A stretch of 64,000 nt of DNA from Limnanthes douglasii subsp. nivea (GCA_036936605.1 JAUPFV010000002.1:251617305-251681304); one strand, 5' to 3'; numbered from the stretch's first letter, positions 46,500-59,694 are shown. Notes: generated by a model not told the origin, from the sequence alone. Numbers and translations: made by a program.

Positions 46500-46880
46500 T
46501 GTAAAATATGTAAATCACAAATCACGAAACAAGTATATGTTTAGATGTGGAGCACACAACAAGTTTTATGTTTAGATATAAAGCACAAAATACGTATTAT
46601 ATGTAACCATGAATCGTGAATCCCTTATGTAGTAAATGTGAATCACAAAAGGGTAAAATCTAAATACAAGATACACGTCACGAAAAAAATTATATCTAAG
46701 TGCGAGATGTGAATCACTATTGTTTAAATGTGAAATCCAAATCATGCAACATATATTATAGTTAAATATGAATCGCAAATCACGTATTATGTTTAAATGA
46801 GAATCACGAAACATATATTATGTTTATATACGAATTGTGAAACACATATAATATGTAATTGCGAAACACAAAATTTAAAC
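46500..46880. repeat. 31-bp degenerate repeat, left of MudrA relic
   Basis: About eleven imperfect units of roughly 31 bp built on GAATCACGAAACATATATTA and TGTTTAAATG. Same core word as the 49120-49642 array and the scattered copies up to 52960. Confidence 0.75.
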
Positions 46881-46959
46881 CAATACCACAAGTCTAATTA
46901 TTTTTTATTTCATTATAATTCTGCAGTTATATTATCGGTGGCAGTTTTTATTGTTAGGT

Positions 46960-47720
46960 TGGAAGATGGTGATAATTTAACTATGGTATGCATCACTTAG
47001 GTATAATGAATGTTGTTTCTGATTTGTTTCCAAATTTCTATCATGCATACTATATATTTCATCTTATTGGAAACTTAAACTACGCTTTAAGTTGTACATC
47101 TGTAAACTTTAGGATAAATATGATTCACAAGTTCAAACAATGTGTGTATGCCCATACTTATGATATAGACAATACATATATGGAACACTTTATTAATGAA
47201 AGAGTTGCATAAGTTATTAGATTTTGTGAGAATTTACCTCCAGATAAATATGCATGTGCATTTTACAAAGGAAAATGGTACATTCTAATGGCTTATCTGT
47301 AGATTGTTCGTTCGTTTCACTAGTTTCACATAAAGTTTTTTCAGAACATACGATTGTTGATCTTATGAGTTTCAAATGTTCTTATGGTATGTGGAAAATG
47401 GATTGCTTCCTATGTTTTGGTTGCAGTGCCTAAGATTCATGAGTATCCAATTAAATATATTGAGCCATTTTATTCCATAAGCTATTATAAAACAACTTAT
47501 TAATATGACAACCCTACTTTAACTAATTTTGGTAAGATATTTACCTCCACTGAATTTTGTGAAATTATTCCCCGCAAATTTGAAAGATAAATATGCAAGA
47601 TCTAAGAAGAAACACATTCCAACTGAAGGAGAAATAATTATAATAAAAGATAAAGTCTTGTCGTTGTTCAAAATAGTCGAATGTGAAGCACAAAAAGTAA
47701 AAACATGTAGCGCAAAATAA
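46960..47720 (+). pseudogene. MudrA-type MULE transposase relic (3' half)
   Basis: Readable + strand blocks: VVSDLFPNFYHAYYIFHLIG (47010-47070, the DxxPxxxHxxCxxH-like region of MULE transposases), NMIHKFKQCVYAHTYDID, ENLPPDKYACAFYKGKWYIL (47229-47290), SWIM zinc-finger region FKCSYGMWKMDC then AVPKIHEYPIKYIEPFYSIS (47367-47485), and the C-terminal signature YLPPLNFVKLF with KDKYARSKKKHIPTEGE (47530-47635), equivalent to the usual PP...GRPKKKRIPS end. Stops and frame changes throughout. This is a different transposase lineage from the FAR1-type one at 41.2-44.6 kb. Confidence 0.72.
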
Positions 47721-49119
47721 AGAAAAATGCAAAATGTTATAAATACGAAGCACGATTTTTTATTTCACAAATGTCTAAGTGTGGAGGTAATCCAAATACG
47801 AAGCGCAAAATACTAGTAATAAGAAACGCAGAATATAATATATTTTCCAAAAATACAATATAATTAACAACGGTGACTTACAATGGCTACTTACCAAAAT
47901 TAAAATCTTTCAAAGTTGGTAATAATAGAAGATCTTGTGAATAAGATTTATAGGAACGATGATCATAATCAATATTTTTCTTTTTTTGTCGTGGTACATC
48001 TCTTTGGAAATCTATCTTAATTTTGGGTCTTGCTTTCATAATTGTTTCCAAACTATGTAATCTACCAGCAAATTTACGTGAATAATAATTTTTTTTATCA
48101 AACACGTAAAGTATCAGTCACAAACTACAAAATGCAAAACAATATGTATAATGAATGCAAATTACAAACTAAGTACATAAACCAAATGTGAAGATTAAAA
48201 TAAGATTTTACCTTTAATACAAATAGTGCAACTCATATAAACTCAAACGCGAAACATCTTATAAAGTAAAGCATAAAACATAAGTAAAAACCAAATAAGA
48301 ATATATATAACATACATATGTTTATGCTATCTTCTTTGTTTTATCTTTTGTGTATTTTGAATCTGGTATAAGTGGATTATAGTTTGTATAAGTTTCTTTA
48401 TTTAGATCCATCAGTTTTTTTTACAGTGACTGATTCCATCTTTTGGATCTAAAGTGCAAAGTGAAAAGATGATATAACTTAGTTCGTGAATCCTTTAAGA
48501 GTAAATATTGTCAATTATATGTGTAAAATACTTTCCAAAATCATCAGTCTATATAAAAATAATTTTTTAGATAAGTTTTGATTTTTTTTATAATGTCATA
48601 ATTGTTGATTTAATAATGAACATTTCTTACCACATCATGTCTCGACAAGGTTAATGTTTTAGCAGTTTATGAAAAGGTTCTATCAAATCTAATGGTGGGT
48701 ATATGAATTGTTTTTATAAAACATCTAATAGATTTAAGTATCATTTATTTACCAAATTTGAAACATTAAACATGATTGCGACCTCCAAAACAACCATTAA
48801 CTGAACTGAAAGAATGTTAGCCCGTAGTCAAGTTGGTATTCATTTTCAAACTCTATTATGTTACTCATAAAAATATATATCGACAAATTATTTTGATTTT
48901 GACCCTTATAATTATTCCTAATTTCATGGATTCCTTGATGTTAATATAATTCTTTGGTTAATATATCTACTAGCCAATCAAATTTGTTATTGGTATCAAG
49001 TTTTCGATTAAATATTTACTAATCATATGTTTCCCCATCAAAACCCGTTTAGAAATATTGTTGACCTTTTGCGAGTTGGTGGAAAGATATAAAATAATAG
49101 ATCACAGAGAACAAAACAC
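47721..49119. other. AT-rich sequence with scattered repeat words
   Basis: No gene recognised. Includes isolated AAATACGAAGCACGA and AATACGAAGCGCAAA copies (47738-47815) of the repeat word found in the flanking arrays. Confidence 0.45.
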
Positions 49120-49642
49120 GAATTGCGAACCATGTTTTACAATGAATAAGAACTACAAACCATGTCTCAAACTAAATGCGAGTTGAGAACTATGACTTAA
49201 ACTGGAAGCAAAATCTGAACCATGCCATACAATAAATGCTAATAAAAAACCATGTCATCCACTAAATATAAATCATGGATCATGTCTTACACTAAATGTG
49301 AATCACAAACCATGTCTTACACTAAATAAGAAGCATGAATCATGCATTGAACTTAATGCAAATCCCAAATTATGCTCTAGCATAAGTGAGAGATGCAAAC
49401 CATGGGTTACACTTAAAGAGAATAAAAATATATCTTACACTTAATATGAATCGCAAATCATGTTTTTAAATTAAATGAGAAGCACATATCATTTGTTAAA
49501 CTGAATGCAAATCGTGAATCATGGCTTACACTAAACGTAAAACGAGTCCCATGTCTTACAATAAATAAGAAGTACAAATCATGCATTAATCTGGATTTAA
49601 AATCACAAATCATGACTTAAACTAAATGTGAATCGAATTGCA
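49120..49642. repeat. 30-bp tandem array, about 17 units
   Basis: About 17.4 degenerate head-to-tail units of 30 bp with consensus close to GAATCRCRAAYCATG then YCTTACACTAAATGH. Typical units: GAATCACAAACCATG (49301), GAATCGCAAATCATG (49448). Divergence between units is high, but the 30-bp phase is kept through the array. Confidence 0.9.
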
Positions 49643-50539
49643 TATTTTGTTTCTACGTTTGATAATAATGAATATGGAAACACAACCTTTTACCAAATTA
49701 GAAAACAAAAGATTTTATAAAAACTAAAATTTTACATTTTATATTACAAAATGCAAATAAAGTTTGATCAAAATTATTAACTATGTAATATGTTCAACAT
49801 TTTCATAGTGTGTAACCCGTGCATTCACTTCAGCCACCTCATCGTATTGGGGGCATCCTTCAATACATCAGATGTTACCAAAATTTTATTTTCACCATTT
49901 GCAGCATACACAACAATATGATGCTATACAATTTCCATATTTGCAATATTCATTTCAATCTCCTCTTCCTATTATGCATTGCTGACTTTCCCATCCTTCT
50001 TATCCTCCTCCACCCGTGTACACAACAATTCAACCCTTGGTTGCATATGCTCATGCAAAATATCATCTTGGATATTTTCCTCCTTATATTTTTCTTCCAT
50101 TAGTTACCTATCTTTCATATCCTGTTACGGTGGATCTTCTTTCATCTCTTAAAACTATGCTTTCTCAAACTGTCAATCCTTTAGATCCACATATGCATCA
50201 TTTAACCTTATTGAATAAATAATCAACAACTTATTTTGTAATTTAATGACTTGGATATATGTTTTTCTTGTTTTGCACATGAAATGACGTGTTATCAACT
50301 AATTTTCATTTATTAGAACTTGAATCCCCCACAGTTAGAGTTGTTTACAGTATAGGAAAATTAGGAGTTTTGTTTAGCGGATACTGCTCCAATTCTCCTC
50401 TCGTTAATGTTATGAGTTCATATTTCTCAATAAATGACTGCGAAAGTGTTTGGATCTTCTCCTACAAGTAAAAGAAATATAACCAGATTTAATAAATATG
50501 AATAATGAAACAAAGGATAAGGAAAATTTTTGAATCACA
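49643..50539 (+). other. Possible decayed coding stretch
   Basis: From about 49820 to 50220 a + strand frame rich in His, Tyr, Gln and Pro (YWGHPSIHQMLPKFYFHHLQ, HTQQYDAIQFPYLQYSFQSP, VDLLSSLKTMLSQTVNPLDP) is open with few stops and differs in composition from the AT-rich surroundings. It may be the C-terminal part of a transposon gene. No family recognised. Confidence 0.3.
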
Positions 50540-52960
50540 AAAAAAATTATAAACTGCTAATTACGATCGCAAATCAGGTCACACATAAAATTGGGATCTT
50601 GAGTCAAGTTATAAGATCAATCACAACTTACAGATCAAGTTATCAATAACTAGTATGAATCGCGAAACACTGTCTATAAAGCAGACGTAAATCACAAACA
50701 TTCATTAGATATTTTAACAAAACTTAATATAATTTTTTTTCTTACCATTTCTCTTGTTAATGCTATCATCCCACGTTCATAGTATATTTTTGGCCTGTAA
50801 ATATTATTCACAATATTAAATTTTATACTTGACCGAATAAGTGGAGGCTTTATATAACTAAAGATTTATGAAGTAGTTATTTTATTGGTAGTAGTCTCAT
50901 GTAAAGTAGAATTAACTGTTTATGAAGGATTTATTCTCCTTGACGTCGAATTTCTTTTACGTATATTAGATTTAACGCTGCATGGTTGAACATAACATAT
51001 ATTTTGTCCTTCATCTTCTTGTGTAGAACTATTTTCATTATATATTTCATCAATTTCATAATCTCCCCAATTGGAACCATTATCTTCATCACCAATATCT
51101 TCTTATTCTTATTTTTTTTATCCCGTCAGCATCAAATGCCTCTTATTCAACATCTGTTAAAGCAAATCTTCCAACAATAACCTATCTTGTTTTTAAATTT
51201 ATTTTCTTATATGCAAAAGGGAAAATCATGCAGGCACGAATCATAAATTCGAACATTAACAAGGATGAATCTTGGACTACATTATAATAGAGTGAGAATC
51301 ACGAAACATAACAATGTTAATGCAAACAAAATATGGTAAAATATTAAATGTGAAGTGCACAATTAAGTTATAACACATACCTGGTCGCAAAACATAATAA
51401 TGCTAATTCAAATGCAAAACATAAAAATAATAATGTGAATTACGTAAAATCCTAAATGTGAAGTACAAAGTAAGTTATAACACATACATGATTATCTTTG
51501 ATATTTTCAAGTGCCTCAGTAAAATTAAAATCTATATTTGTTTTTAAAGTTTTAACCACTTTAAAAATCTAGAGATCAAACATTATCTTGCTGCTTCTTC
51601 TCTAATTGTTGTGTGCTCCATAAGAAATATATGCATGTAATTTGTATAAGAATATTTATAATACTGATTATTTATTTATTTATTTTGTAAGATACTAACC
51701 ACCAATAGAGTAACACATCGTACAAAACTCTCAGGTTTACTCTCACAATTTTTTATTAAATTCGTAAGATTTTCTAGACTTGTTGCAACCCAATCATAGT
51801 CGTTGATTTTGTCCATATATTTGATGTAATAAACCATCTTCGAAGACAATACTTCACCCGATATTGAGAAGAACAATGTTGAGCATGTTAGCAAAATTAG
51901 TAGTATAATCACATCTATTACTAAATGATGCCCTCCAATTTTTGAAGTTTTGGTTATTCCATCCTACGAAAATAAGAAGTAATGAATTCAGTAAAACAGA
52001 GCTAATTCTAATGAGAAACGTTAAATACTGTACAATGATAAATGCAAAGTATGAATCCTTCCATAAAGACAAGACTCAAATTGTGAAACACTGTAAAAAT
52101 ACCATATGCAAATTGTGAATCAATGCTTAACTGCAAAACTCGAATAAAAAATACTCCTGAAGTTCTAAACATGAAATGCAAAGCATGAAACGTATTCAAA
52201 TAGTATGGCACGTTCAAATGAAAATAAATGTATAAATAGGTTGTTACAGTACAAAATTGACACCTTTATCTATAAATTTTTAACTTGTGGGGGTTTATCT
52301 TTGCCTGTGTTTCTTCATTGACTCGGGTTATAGAAATATGTTTTTATTATTCTTGACTCATGTGCTTCTTCCTTGTATATAAGTTGTGAAGTTCTGACAT
52401 TTAATGACATCAAATTTCATAATGCTTAAACTACAAATATTTTTACATCGTTGGTCGTAAGTTGTAACAATTTTGATCCCAATTTGAAAGATCATTCTTC
52501 AGTGTTGTAGGTTATAATGATTTATACTATATAGTCCAAGTTATTTTAGTATAATTTTTTTCCTTCTTTTTTTATGAGTAAATCATATATATATATTAAA
52601 ATACTATAAAAGAGGGTTCTTCTTGTTGCTTTAATGTGAACCTCTTTTATTTTTTTCCTTTATATGTTTAATAAAGAGATGTAGACCAGATCTAAGAAAA
52701 ACAAGTTTTTTCCATGTTGCATGCAATATATATAAATTGATATAAAAGCGAAACAAGAAACAAAATAATAATGCGAAGCTCGAAACATTAACAAGCGCAA
52801 AACACAAAATATTGACAATGAAAAACACAAATAAGTGAAACGCGCGAAACATGAATAAGTAACAAGCACGCGCAAGTGCGAATCTCGAAACACTAAACAA
52901 ATCAAACGTGAAACCTATTCGTTTCCCAATTTTCAAGAACTGATTTAATGAAACCCAAAA
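50540..52960. repeat. Scattered copies of the GAATCRCRAA repeat word
   Basis: Loosely periodic copies at 50560-50720 (GAATCGCGAAACACTG at 50664), 51230-51480 (GAGAATCACGAAACATAA), 52020-52230 and 52740-52930 (GCGAAGCTCGAAACATTAAC, GTGCGAATCTCGAAACACTA). They are interspersed with the remains of a coding region. Confidence 0.65.
51676..52072 (-). pseudogene. Uncharacterised MULE-associated coding relic
   Basis: - strand frames read WRASFSNRCDYTTNFANMLN and then, shifted, SSKMVYYIKYMDKINDYDWV, ATSLENLTNLIKNCESKPES, FVRCVTLLVVSIL. The pattern, with a YDW in a helical context, resembles the domain that precedes the Ulp1 protease in transposon-carried plant genes (DUF1985-like), but I cannot confirm it. 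Other exons of the same relic probably lie up to about 53200. Confidence 0.3.
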
Positions 52961-53492
52961 AACTGAATTACAATACAATATAAAAAAACTCTCTTACCTA
53001 TCTCACATCATATTATTAAAATATTGTTGCGTAAAACCCTAAAAAGTTTGTTTTTCCTATTCTATTAGTATAGTTTAACCAAATGCATAAAGTCTAATTT
53101 CTAAAACTAATAAAATACAGTCTAATTGATGGAACCAAACTAATATAATGATTATTAACTAAAAAAGAAGTAAATTACCTGAGGTTAAGTAACAAAGAGT
53201 CTGTTAGACGAAGAAGGAATACTCGATTGAAGAACAAAAACTCTCGAGGTATTATAGTTGTAGAAAATAAAAGTTAGGATTAGAATAATTAGCTTTGGGT
53301 TGATTTTATAATTGTTGATCTTGGATCGTCAGTCTATAAATCGTGATCAGCAGAAGCTTTGTGTAGTTTTAGAAAGACACAACGGTAAACACGAGACTCG
53401 GGAGAAAAGACAAAAATATAGTTTATATTTTTAAATGTTATTTATACTATATGAGTATAATTGGTAGAGAATATGACCCATATACCTATTAG

Positions 53493-53988
53493 GGCTTAAA
53501 TGATAATATAGTCCCTTAACTATCGAGTTTTCTTTCATTTAATCCATCGACTAAAAAATCACCGGTCAAGGTTCCTGAACTATTCGAAATCTATAAATTT
53601 AGTCTCCGTGCGTGGTCTCTTCTCTGGTTCAACCACATGTCTCCATAGTTAAATGGTTCGAGTCTCACAAATAGTCCATCGACTTTTAATTCCATTTTAC
53701 CCTTTAAATTTAATTTTTTTTTTAAATAGTTTTTTGGTTTTTTTTTAATTTTTTTTCTTCTTCTCAAAATAGAGTATCGCAAAATTTACGATACTCTATT
53801 TCAAAAGAAGAGAACAGTAGCTATATTTTTATATTTTCCTTCTCTTCTCATCATTAAACCTCTCTATTAAGGGAATTGCTAAAAAGATAGGCCGAAATTA
53901 CTCCGTGAAGTCGCCTGTAATGGTAACTATACGGTTTAATATTGAAAGAAAACGTGATAGTCGATGGACTATATACTGATTTAAGTCT
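53493..53988. mobile_element. MULE-type MITE, 496 bp
   Basis: Terminal inverted repeats of about 45 bp: left starts GGCTTAAATGATAATATAGT, right (read inward on the - strand) starts AGACTTAAATCAGTATATAG; both continue to ACTATC-GTTTTCTTTCA. It is flanked by a perfect 9-bp duplication ACCTATTAG (53484-53492 and 53989-53997). No coding capacity. Confidence 0.9.
53767..53801. repeat. Hairpin inside the MITE
   Basis: Perfect 13-bp arms AAATAGAGTATCG (53767-53779) and CGATACTCTATTT (53789-53801) with a 9-nt loop, flanked by further pairing CTTCTTCTC / GAAGAGAA. Confidence 0.9.
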
Positions 53989-53997
53989 ACCTATTAG

Positions 53998-55439
53998 TAA
54001 CTCGTATTTTTTTTAAAAAATAAAAGGTAATTGAAATTTGGACTAGGTACTATATGATAACTCACTCAAATTTCATTTTAATAAAAAAAAATATGGACAT
54101 GCTCTTTAAAAAAGAACAAGAAAATATCTAACAACATTTTAAGTTTATATTTGATGGCTCATATATATATATATTTATGTTCTAGAATATTTTAAATTAA
54201 ATATAAGATATAGTTTTTGTATATTATATAAATAATGTAAAAAATTTATAAATTTTGAATAAAATCATAAAAAGTATCAAGTTCATAATATTAAATGTAA
54301 TAAAATAAAAAAAAGTTGATATATAGTTTATTATTTTTTTTCTTATTATCTAAAATTTCAAATATAGATAAAACTAGAATAAGTATTCCAAATACATATG
54401 ATGATATGTATGTAGACGAAATAATCGAGTTTATTATCTTTACAAAAAATAAATAATATTACTAATGGCAACAAAGTTTAATGTTCATGTTATATATGCT
54501 ACGATTACATTGATCACCACGTTGAAGTTTTTGAAATTCACTTGGCAACAAATGAAATGACCTATAAATATACAAAATAGATTTACAATAATGATTTTTT
54601 AATAATGCTTCAACTTCGTCACATTTGAATTATATATATAATTTTTTTGTAGAACTTTAATACGAATAAAGCAATAATGGATATAATAAATAATTTTAAT
54701 TTATATCATACAACATTCGATGCTAGGATAATATATGTCATTAACAATCAAATAGAGGAAGGATTTGGATTATCAACATAGAATGATGAAGATGATAATA
54801 TGTTTGAAATACTATTGAATAATGCTAAAAAGAAACATTGTCTTTAGATTATCAACATAAAAACAATTTGATATCCATATGATTACGCTAAAAACAATTT
54901 GATATCCGTATGGTTATGTAGTGAATATATTACAATGTCTTTAGATGGATAAAATTGATTTGATGACTTTTTATGGTCGACATTCAATCTTATTTAAAAT
55001 AAGAAGTAATTTAAATTATTTTGGTATTACACGATTTTTTCCGTACCTATGAGTGAAATAATTAATTATATAAAATGTACAAATATGATATAATTTTCAT
55101 TCTCAAGCGTAGAAATATTTTACCTCCATCACTTTTATATAATGTCATATCTTATGATACATTTAGTAGAAGAAACATTGTTAGTTGAGCATTATAATTT
55201 TAATGGATATATGAGATACAAAGATAACATTAATAAATTAGATTTTAATATATAGTTTATTTAAATTTTGTTTCGTTAATATTATTAAATTCTATATGAT
55301 TAGTATTTCGTAAATATAAAAATTACACAACAATAAAGCAAGACGAGGAGGATCTATTGGAAAAATATATAATTATTACGAGTGTCTTCCATAATGTTAG
55401 ATGTGTATAGATGTTTTGGAATGTGAGGTTTATGTATTT
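53998..55439. other. AT-rich spacer
   Basis: No gene recognised. A short direct repeat AAAACAATTTGATATCC occurs at about 54854 and 54893. Confidence 0.5.
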
Positions 55440-56700
55440 TCTAAGGTCCATAGTGCTCTTATCTTGAGCTTGAGGGATGAGATACTTTGTGAAGTGTCTG
55501 AAGAGTTGAATATGTTAAGGATATATAATTGAATGAAATCCAATGCATGAAGAAATCTCTAGCGAACAAACTGTATCTCAAGAAACAACTATATACGATA
55601 ACAATGTATATAGGCAAGGAAATCCAAAGACACTTGGATGATATCAATAAAATCATTCTTGACTTAAATGTAGTTGGAGTCAAGTAGAAGGTGATGATCA
55701 AATAATAATCTTTTTGAGTTCTCTGCCAAAGGTGTATGAGTACTTTATTGACATCAGTCTCTATAACAACAGGAAATAGTCATGCATAGTAAATCTGAAC
55801 GTCTTAGACTGAGTATGAGGGACAAACCTAGAATGAGAGATTCAAACAATGAGAGAGGAAACACTCACTCCAAATCAATGATATATATGAGTGGTTATAA
55901 AATGATATGTTGGTTGTGAAAGAAGGAAGGTCATATCGGTAAAAAAATGCCCGAATATAAGAAAGGGTGATAATTATCTGAAGCAGGATGCAAAGATATT
56001 GTAATGGTCTCAGATGACTATGAATAAAATGATTTTTAATGGCTTATATTGCAGCTAAAATAATAAGTGGATGTTGGATTCAAGAGTTTCATTCCACAAG
56101 ACTTCCAACACATATTGATATGAAAACCTGACATTATTTGATGATGGCAAAGTCATACTCGAAAATAATGAACCATATGCTGTAAAGAGGATGAGGAATA
56201 TTTCGCTTAAGTTATCTATATAAATTGAGATAATGATAACAAATATAAGGTATATACATGATGTTGGCATACTAGATGAGAAAAGGTTTACATATAAGGA
56301 CGAATATGACATACTTAGGGTTTTGCAAAGCTCGCTAGTTGTTATATAAGCCTATAATACTATATGGTGTGTTAGTGGCCGTAGGTTTTTATAGTGTACA
56401 TGTAGATTCAACCAAGTTGTGACCTCTGAGGTTAGAGCATGTGACTGAGAAGTGCTTTATTGAAATTATCAAATAAGGATTGTTGGATGGTAATACAATT
56501 AAATATAGGTGGAAGCATTTAACGACCCTGTGAAGATTTTGGGTTTCAACCTCGACTATGAGGAATAAATAACTACATTTGAATTGTTTAAGTGCAAGGT
56601 CACCGATAGTTTAACCAAAAAATTGATGAACTTTGCGCATTACAAAATAAAAGAAGAAGAAGTTATGTACATGAATCAGTTGATAGAAGCAAGTGACAAG
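55440..56700 (+). mobile_element. Copia-type retrotransposon relic (gag, protease, pre-integrase)
   Basis: Copia gag similarity: KKSLANKLYLKKQLYTI (55550), KEIQRHLDDINKIILDLNVV (55618-55678), FEFSAKGV in shifted frame. A degenerate zinc knuckle CW-KKEGHIGKKMPE (55915-55955) has lost two of its cysteines. Protease start WMLDSGVSFHK (56075), then the pre-integrase motif KL-PLRLEHVTEKCFIEIIK (56415-56470). Many stops; RT is not visible and no LTRs were found. Confidence 0.65.
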
Positions 56701-57599
56701 GAAGATAGGGTATAGAAATCGAATTGGTATGAAGTATTCATTCTCTGGGTGCAAGAGATATGTCGCTTAAGATTCACTAAAGTAGAATGAATGAATGCAC
56801 TTATCTCAAAATCAAGGCATAATTTTTTTTTGTTGGTCTCCATAAGTGGGAAAATAGTTTCGTGCTTTTTGCTACGTGTTAGCGAACCTAGGCATAATAT
56901 TTATGTGTAAAATTTGAAATATAAGCATACCTTTGTAAGGACCTAGCGATTTATTGGTCATCGCTAGAGTTGGGAATATTTTTTTGCGTTAACCATTGTT
57001 TAACTATTATAAGCATATTTGTTTTGATCAAGTTTGTTGCGCAATATGAATTTCTATATATTTGATCGCTCAAGTATAGAGAACTTTGGAAAAACATTTA
57101 TGTCTAAAATATTGTGACAATGGTATGAATTCTCTATGTTCTAGTGTATTTGTTCTCGGTATTTTCTAGGATTGGGAAAATAACTATTATTGCCTTCGTT
57201 CGCTAAGCTTGAGCAAACTTGGGTCCACACTAAAAAAACTAATTTGAAAGAGAAAATATCAAGAAAACATAAAAAAAAACCATCCAACCATCCAAAAAAA
57301 CAAAAACAATAGTCAAACATAACCATAAAATGTGAATAAGCAAACTAGCCAACATCCACATAATATAAAACCATCCAACATAACACCAAAATATAAAAGC
57401 AATCCGATATATTAAAAATTTGGTACACATCCATTATGACTAACATAGTCATAATGTCAAAATCTAAAACTAAGACAAATTCACAACATATTCGAAACCA
57501 AGCCATCCCAAACACAGTCATAATGTAATTGAAAAACATTGTCTAAATATATTTGAAACAAAACTTATCTAGTATGGTCGTACGTGAGATGAACGCACT
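56701..57599. other. Spacer, no gene seen
   Basis: AT-rich; overlapping - strand frames at 57141-57539 are hydrophobic, low-complexity translations without family motifs. Confidence 0.45.
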
Positions 57600-58770
57600 C
57601 TTGTAAATTCTCGTATAACTCATTTATATTTCACGTCGTAATGTATATCACGAATTTAATACTAATCGCGGTCTTTATCCGTTAAACACATGCTTGCAGA
57701 TGGGTTCTCTCCAACATACATATCGACACAAAATGGAAAATGATTTTCCATACTATGACTTCCACATTCATATCGAGGACCTCTTGCGTCATGATGAATA
57801 ATGTAACGTTCCCAGTTCCTCCAAACCAATCTATCCGAAGAAGAAGAAGCTCTAGCAAGTCTATGCCTCTTAGAAAAAACCTCTCATAATGTGTCTGGAA
57901 TTATCTGAGCGTGTACCCTCTTTCTAACTACAAACATCAAATAATATGTTACAAAGGTGTCAAACAACTTCATCATCGCTAGAGTTAAGAAATCTCACGA
58001 AACAGATAATACATTCGTAAATACTAATACGAATGGAAGTTCACCTATAAATTTATACCAATAAAGTGTTAGTGTTGAATTTTTATTCGTAAAAACATAA
58101 ATTAAATATAAATCATATGAAAATAAAAAATTACGCCCATCTCTCTAAAGGATATGGTGTGTCAAATATTTTGTCAAACATGTCTATGGTGTGGCCTATG
58201 AGTCATTGGTTCATATCTACACATGTATTATGACGTAATAGCATGATCAGTCAATTGAGGAAACGTGAGTCATAAAAAATAATTAAATATCCATGTCTCT
58301 AAAAGTCCAATAAAGCCACAAAAACTATTGGTACCAATGGTGAAGCATGCCCACGCGAATTGTAAAACTAGGTTAATATCATATGACCTTCGTTACACCT
58401 CGCCATCAAGGTATGATGCTCCATGAACTGGAGATAATATAGTGACAAGATGTTGTTTGTTTTGTTATGAAATATGCAACAATCAAATACAATAGGAGAT
58501 GTGGATAACACAGACAATACATGGCTCCAAGGGATGCAAACGGTCCTGATAAGTAGAACCATTTAAGGTGTTCTTCATCCACACCAAAAGAATAACATTC
58601 AGACTCTTACAGACAGTCCTGATAAGTAGAACCATTTGATTGTGAACCAGTTTTTTTGACATAAACGTGATTATCTCCAAATCGTTTACAAAATTTAGAT
58701 TATTAAACAAATCATCCTCGCATGGAAGACCATTAATGTAGCTAAGAATGCATACAGACTGGTTTCTTGC
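57600..58770 (-). pseudogene. Plant mobile domain relic
   Basis: The - strand segment at 58560-58370 reads VFDCCIFHNKTNNILSLYYL then QFMEHHTLMARCNEGHMIL, clearly aligned with CCVLVNKTGNSISLDYLQFV then EHYRASIRYNWGQHIL of the PMD gene at 36.7 kb. Downstream - strand pieces (YATSRGHASPLVPIVFVALL; IFDTPYPLERWA; ERYIIHHDARGPRYECGSHS) are compatible with later exons of the same gene type. Stops in every part. It could belong to the same MULE as the Ulp1 gene 1.1 kb to the right. Confidence 0.55.
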
Positions 58771-58773
58771 TCA

Positions 58774-59660
58774 GGTGTCGGAATTGGGTCAAACAAGTAT
58801 TCAAATCGAATATTTCGACGAGGCCGTTAGTTTTTAAAAATGTGATATATCATAAAGTTTGATACCCAAATTCGACTGATAAAGTCTTCACAAATCAGTT
58901 TTCATATTTAAGCGTTATTTAAATATTTAATTGTTTATTTTTATATATTTATTCTATTTTAAGACATTTATGTAATTTTTTTTTGGGATTAAGGTTTTCT
59001 GTAGTTGTTATATAAAGCATTAGGGTATCAGACTTTAATTAATTAAATTTTGAGAATTATTTCTCTGACTCTCTTTTAATCTTGAACACATGATTAAGGT
59101 TTTTTCTAATGTTCTTCTTCTCTTTTGAGTTCTTGCAGTCGTCAATTCTGTTTATACTACTCGCCTCTATTGTAATTGGTATCATAGCCTTAGAGATCAT
59201 ACTACATGGGTTAATGAGATATGCCGTCCTAAAAAAACCACTCACGGGAAGTCTACTGCTCTAATAGTAGAATCAGTCGATCAAGAGGAGATGAAAAACC
59301 GATTTGACCAGATGGGTGAACGGATGAATTAGCTGCGAAATAAAATAAAAATTTTGATTGAAGATATGGAGAGGATGACCACCACCAGATTCCAAAATCC
59401 AATCGAAAATGTAAAAGTCGAAAGCCTTTTTCACAGAATCCAACCACAACCATAGCTACAATTTGGAAAAACCAAAGGGGATATTTCTGATGAAACTTGA
59501 GCGGAGTTTGGAGGGTTCGTCGATACATGATCATCTAGTCTTTGATGAGTATGAGGATGACTACTAGAGTGATATTTCTGATAAAACTTGGCCGAAATTG
59601 GGAAATCCGATTTATGATGTCTAAGACGATGACGGTAAAATCAGTGTTAAAGACGAGCAC
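58774..59660 (+). mobile_element. LTR element 5' end (LTR, primer site, gag start)
   Basis: A putative LTR starting TGTCGGAATTGGGTC at about 58775 with TTATATAAAGCA at about 59010. At about 59175 it meets ATTGGTATCATAGCC, a good match to the initiator-tRNA primer site TGGTATCAGAGC. A gag-like N-terminus follows (HGKSTALIVESVDQEEMKNR, FDQMGERMN, stop). The element is truncated: sequence from about 59690 belongs to the Ulp1 gene. Confidence 0.55.
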
Positions 59661-59694
59661 GATGGGATAACACCAAAAAAATATCTAAACCATA

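Noticed and set aside
49120..49642. Possible CRISPR-like array of 30-bp repeats
   Set aside because: Units are contiguous without spacers, degenerate, and in a plant nuclear context; it is a minisatellite-like array.
52631..52978. Phe/Leu/Cys-rich - strand frame of 115 codons
   Set aside because: It is the translation of the repeated GAAACACGAA-type word (complement TTCGTGTTTC), not a conserved protein.
53640..53670. GGTTCGAGTCTC resembling a tRNA B box
   Set aside because: No A box or cloverleaf at the right distance, and the word lies inside a MITE.
57141..57539. Three hydrophobic - strand frames suggesting a membrane protein
   Set aside because: Low-complexity AT-rich translation, overlapping in different frames, no conserved motif or start context.
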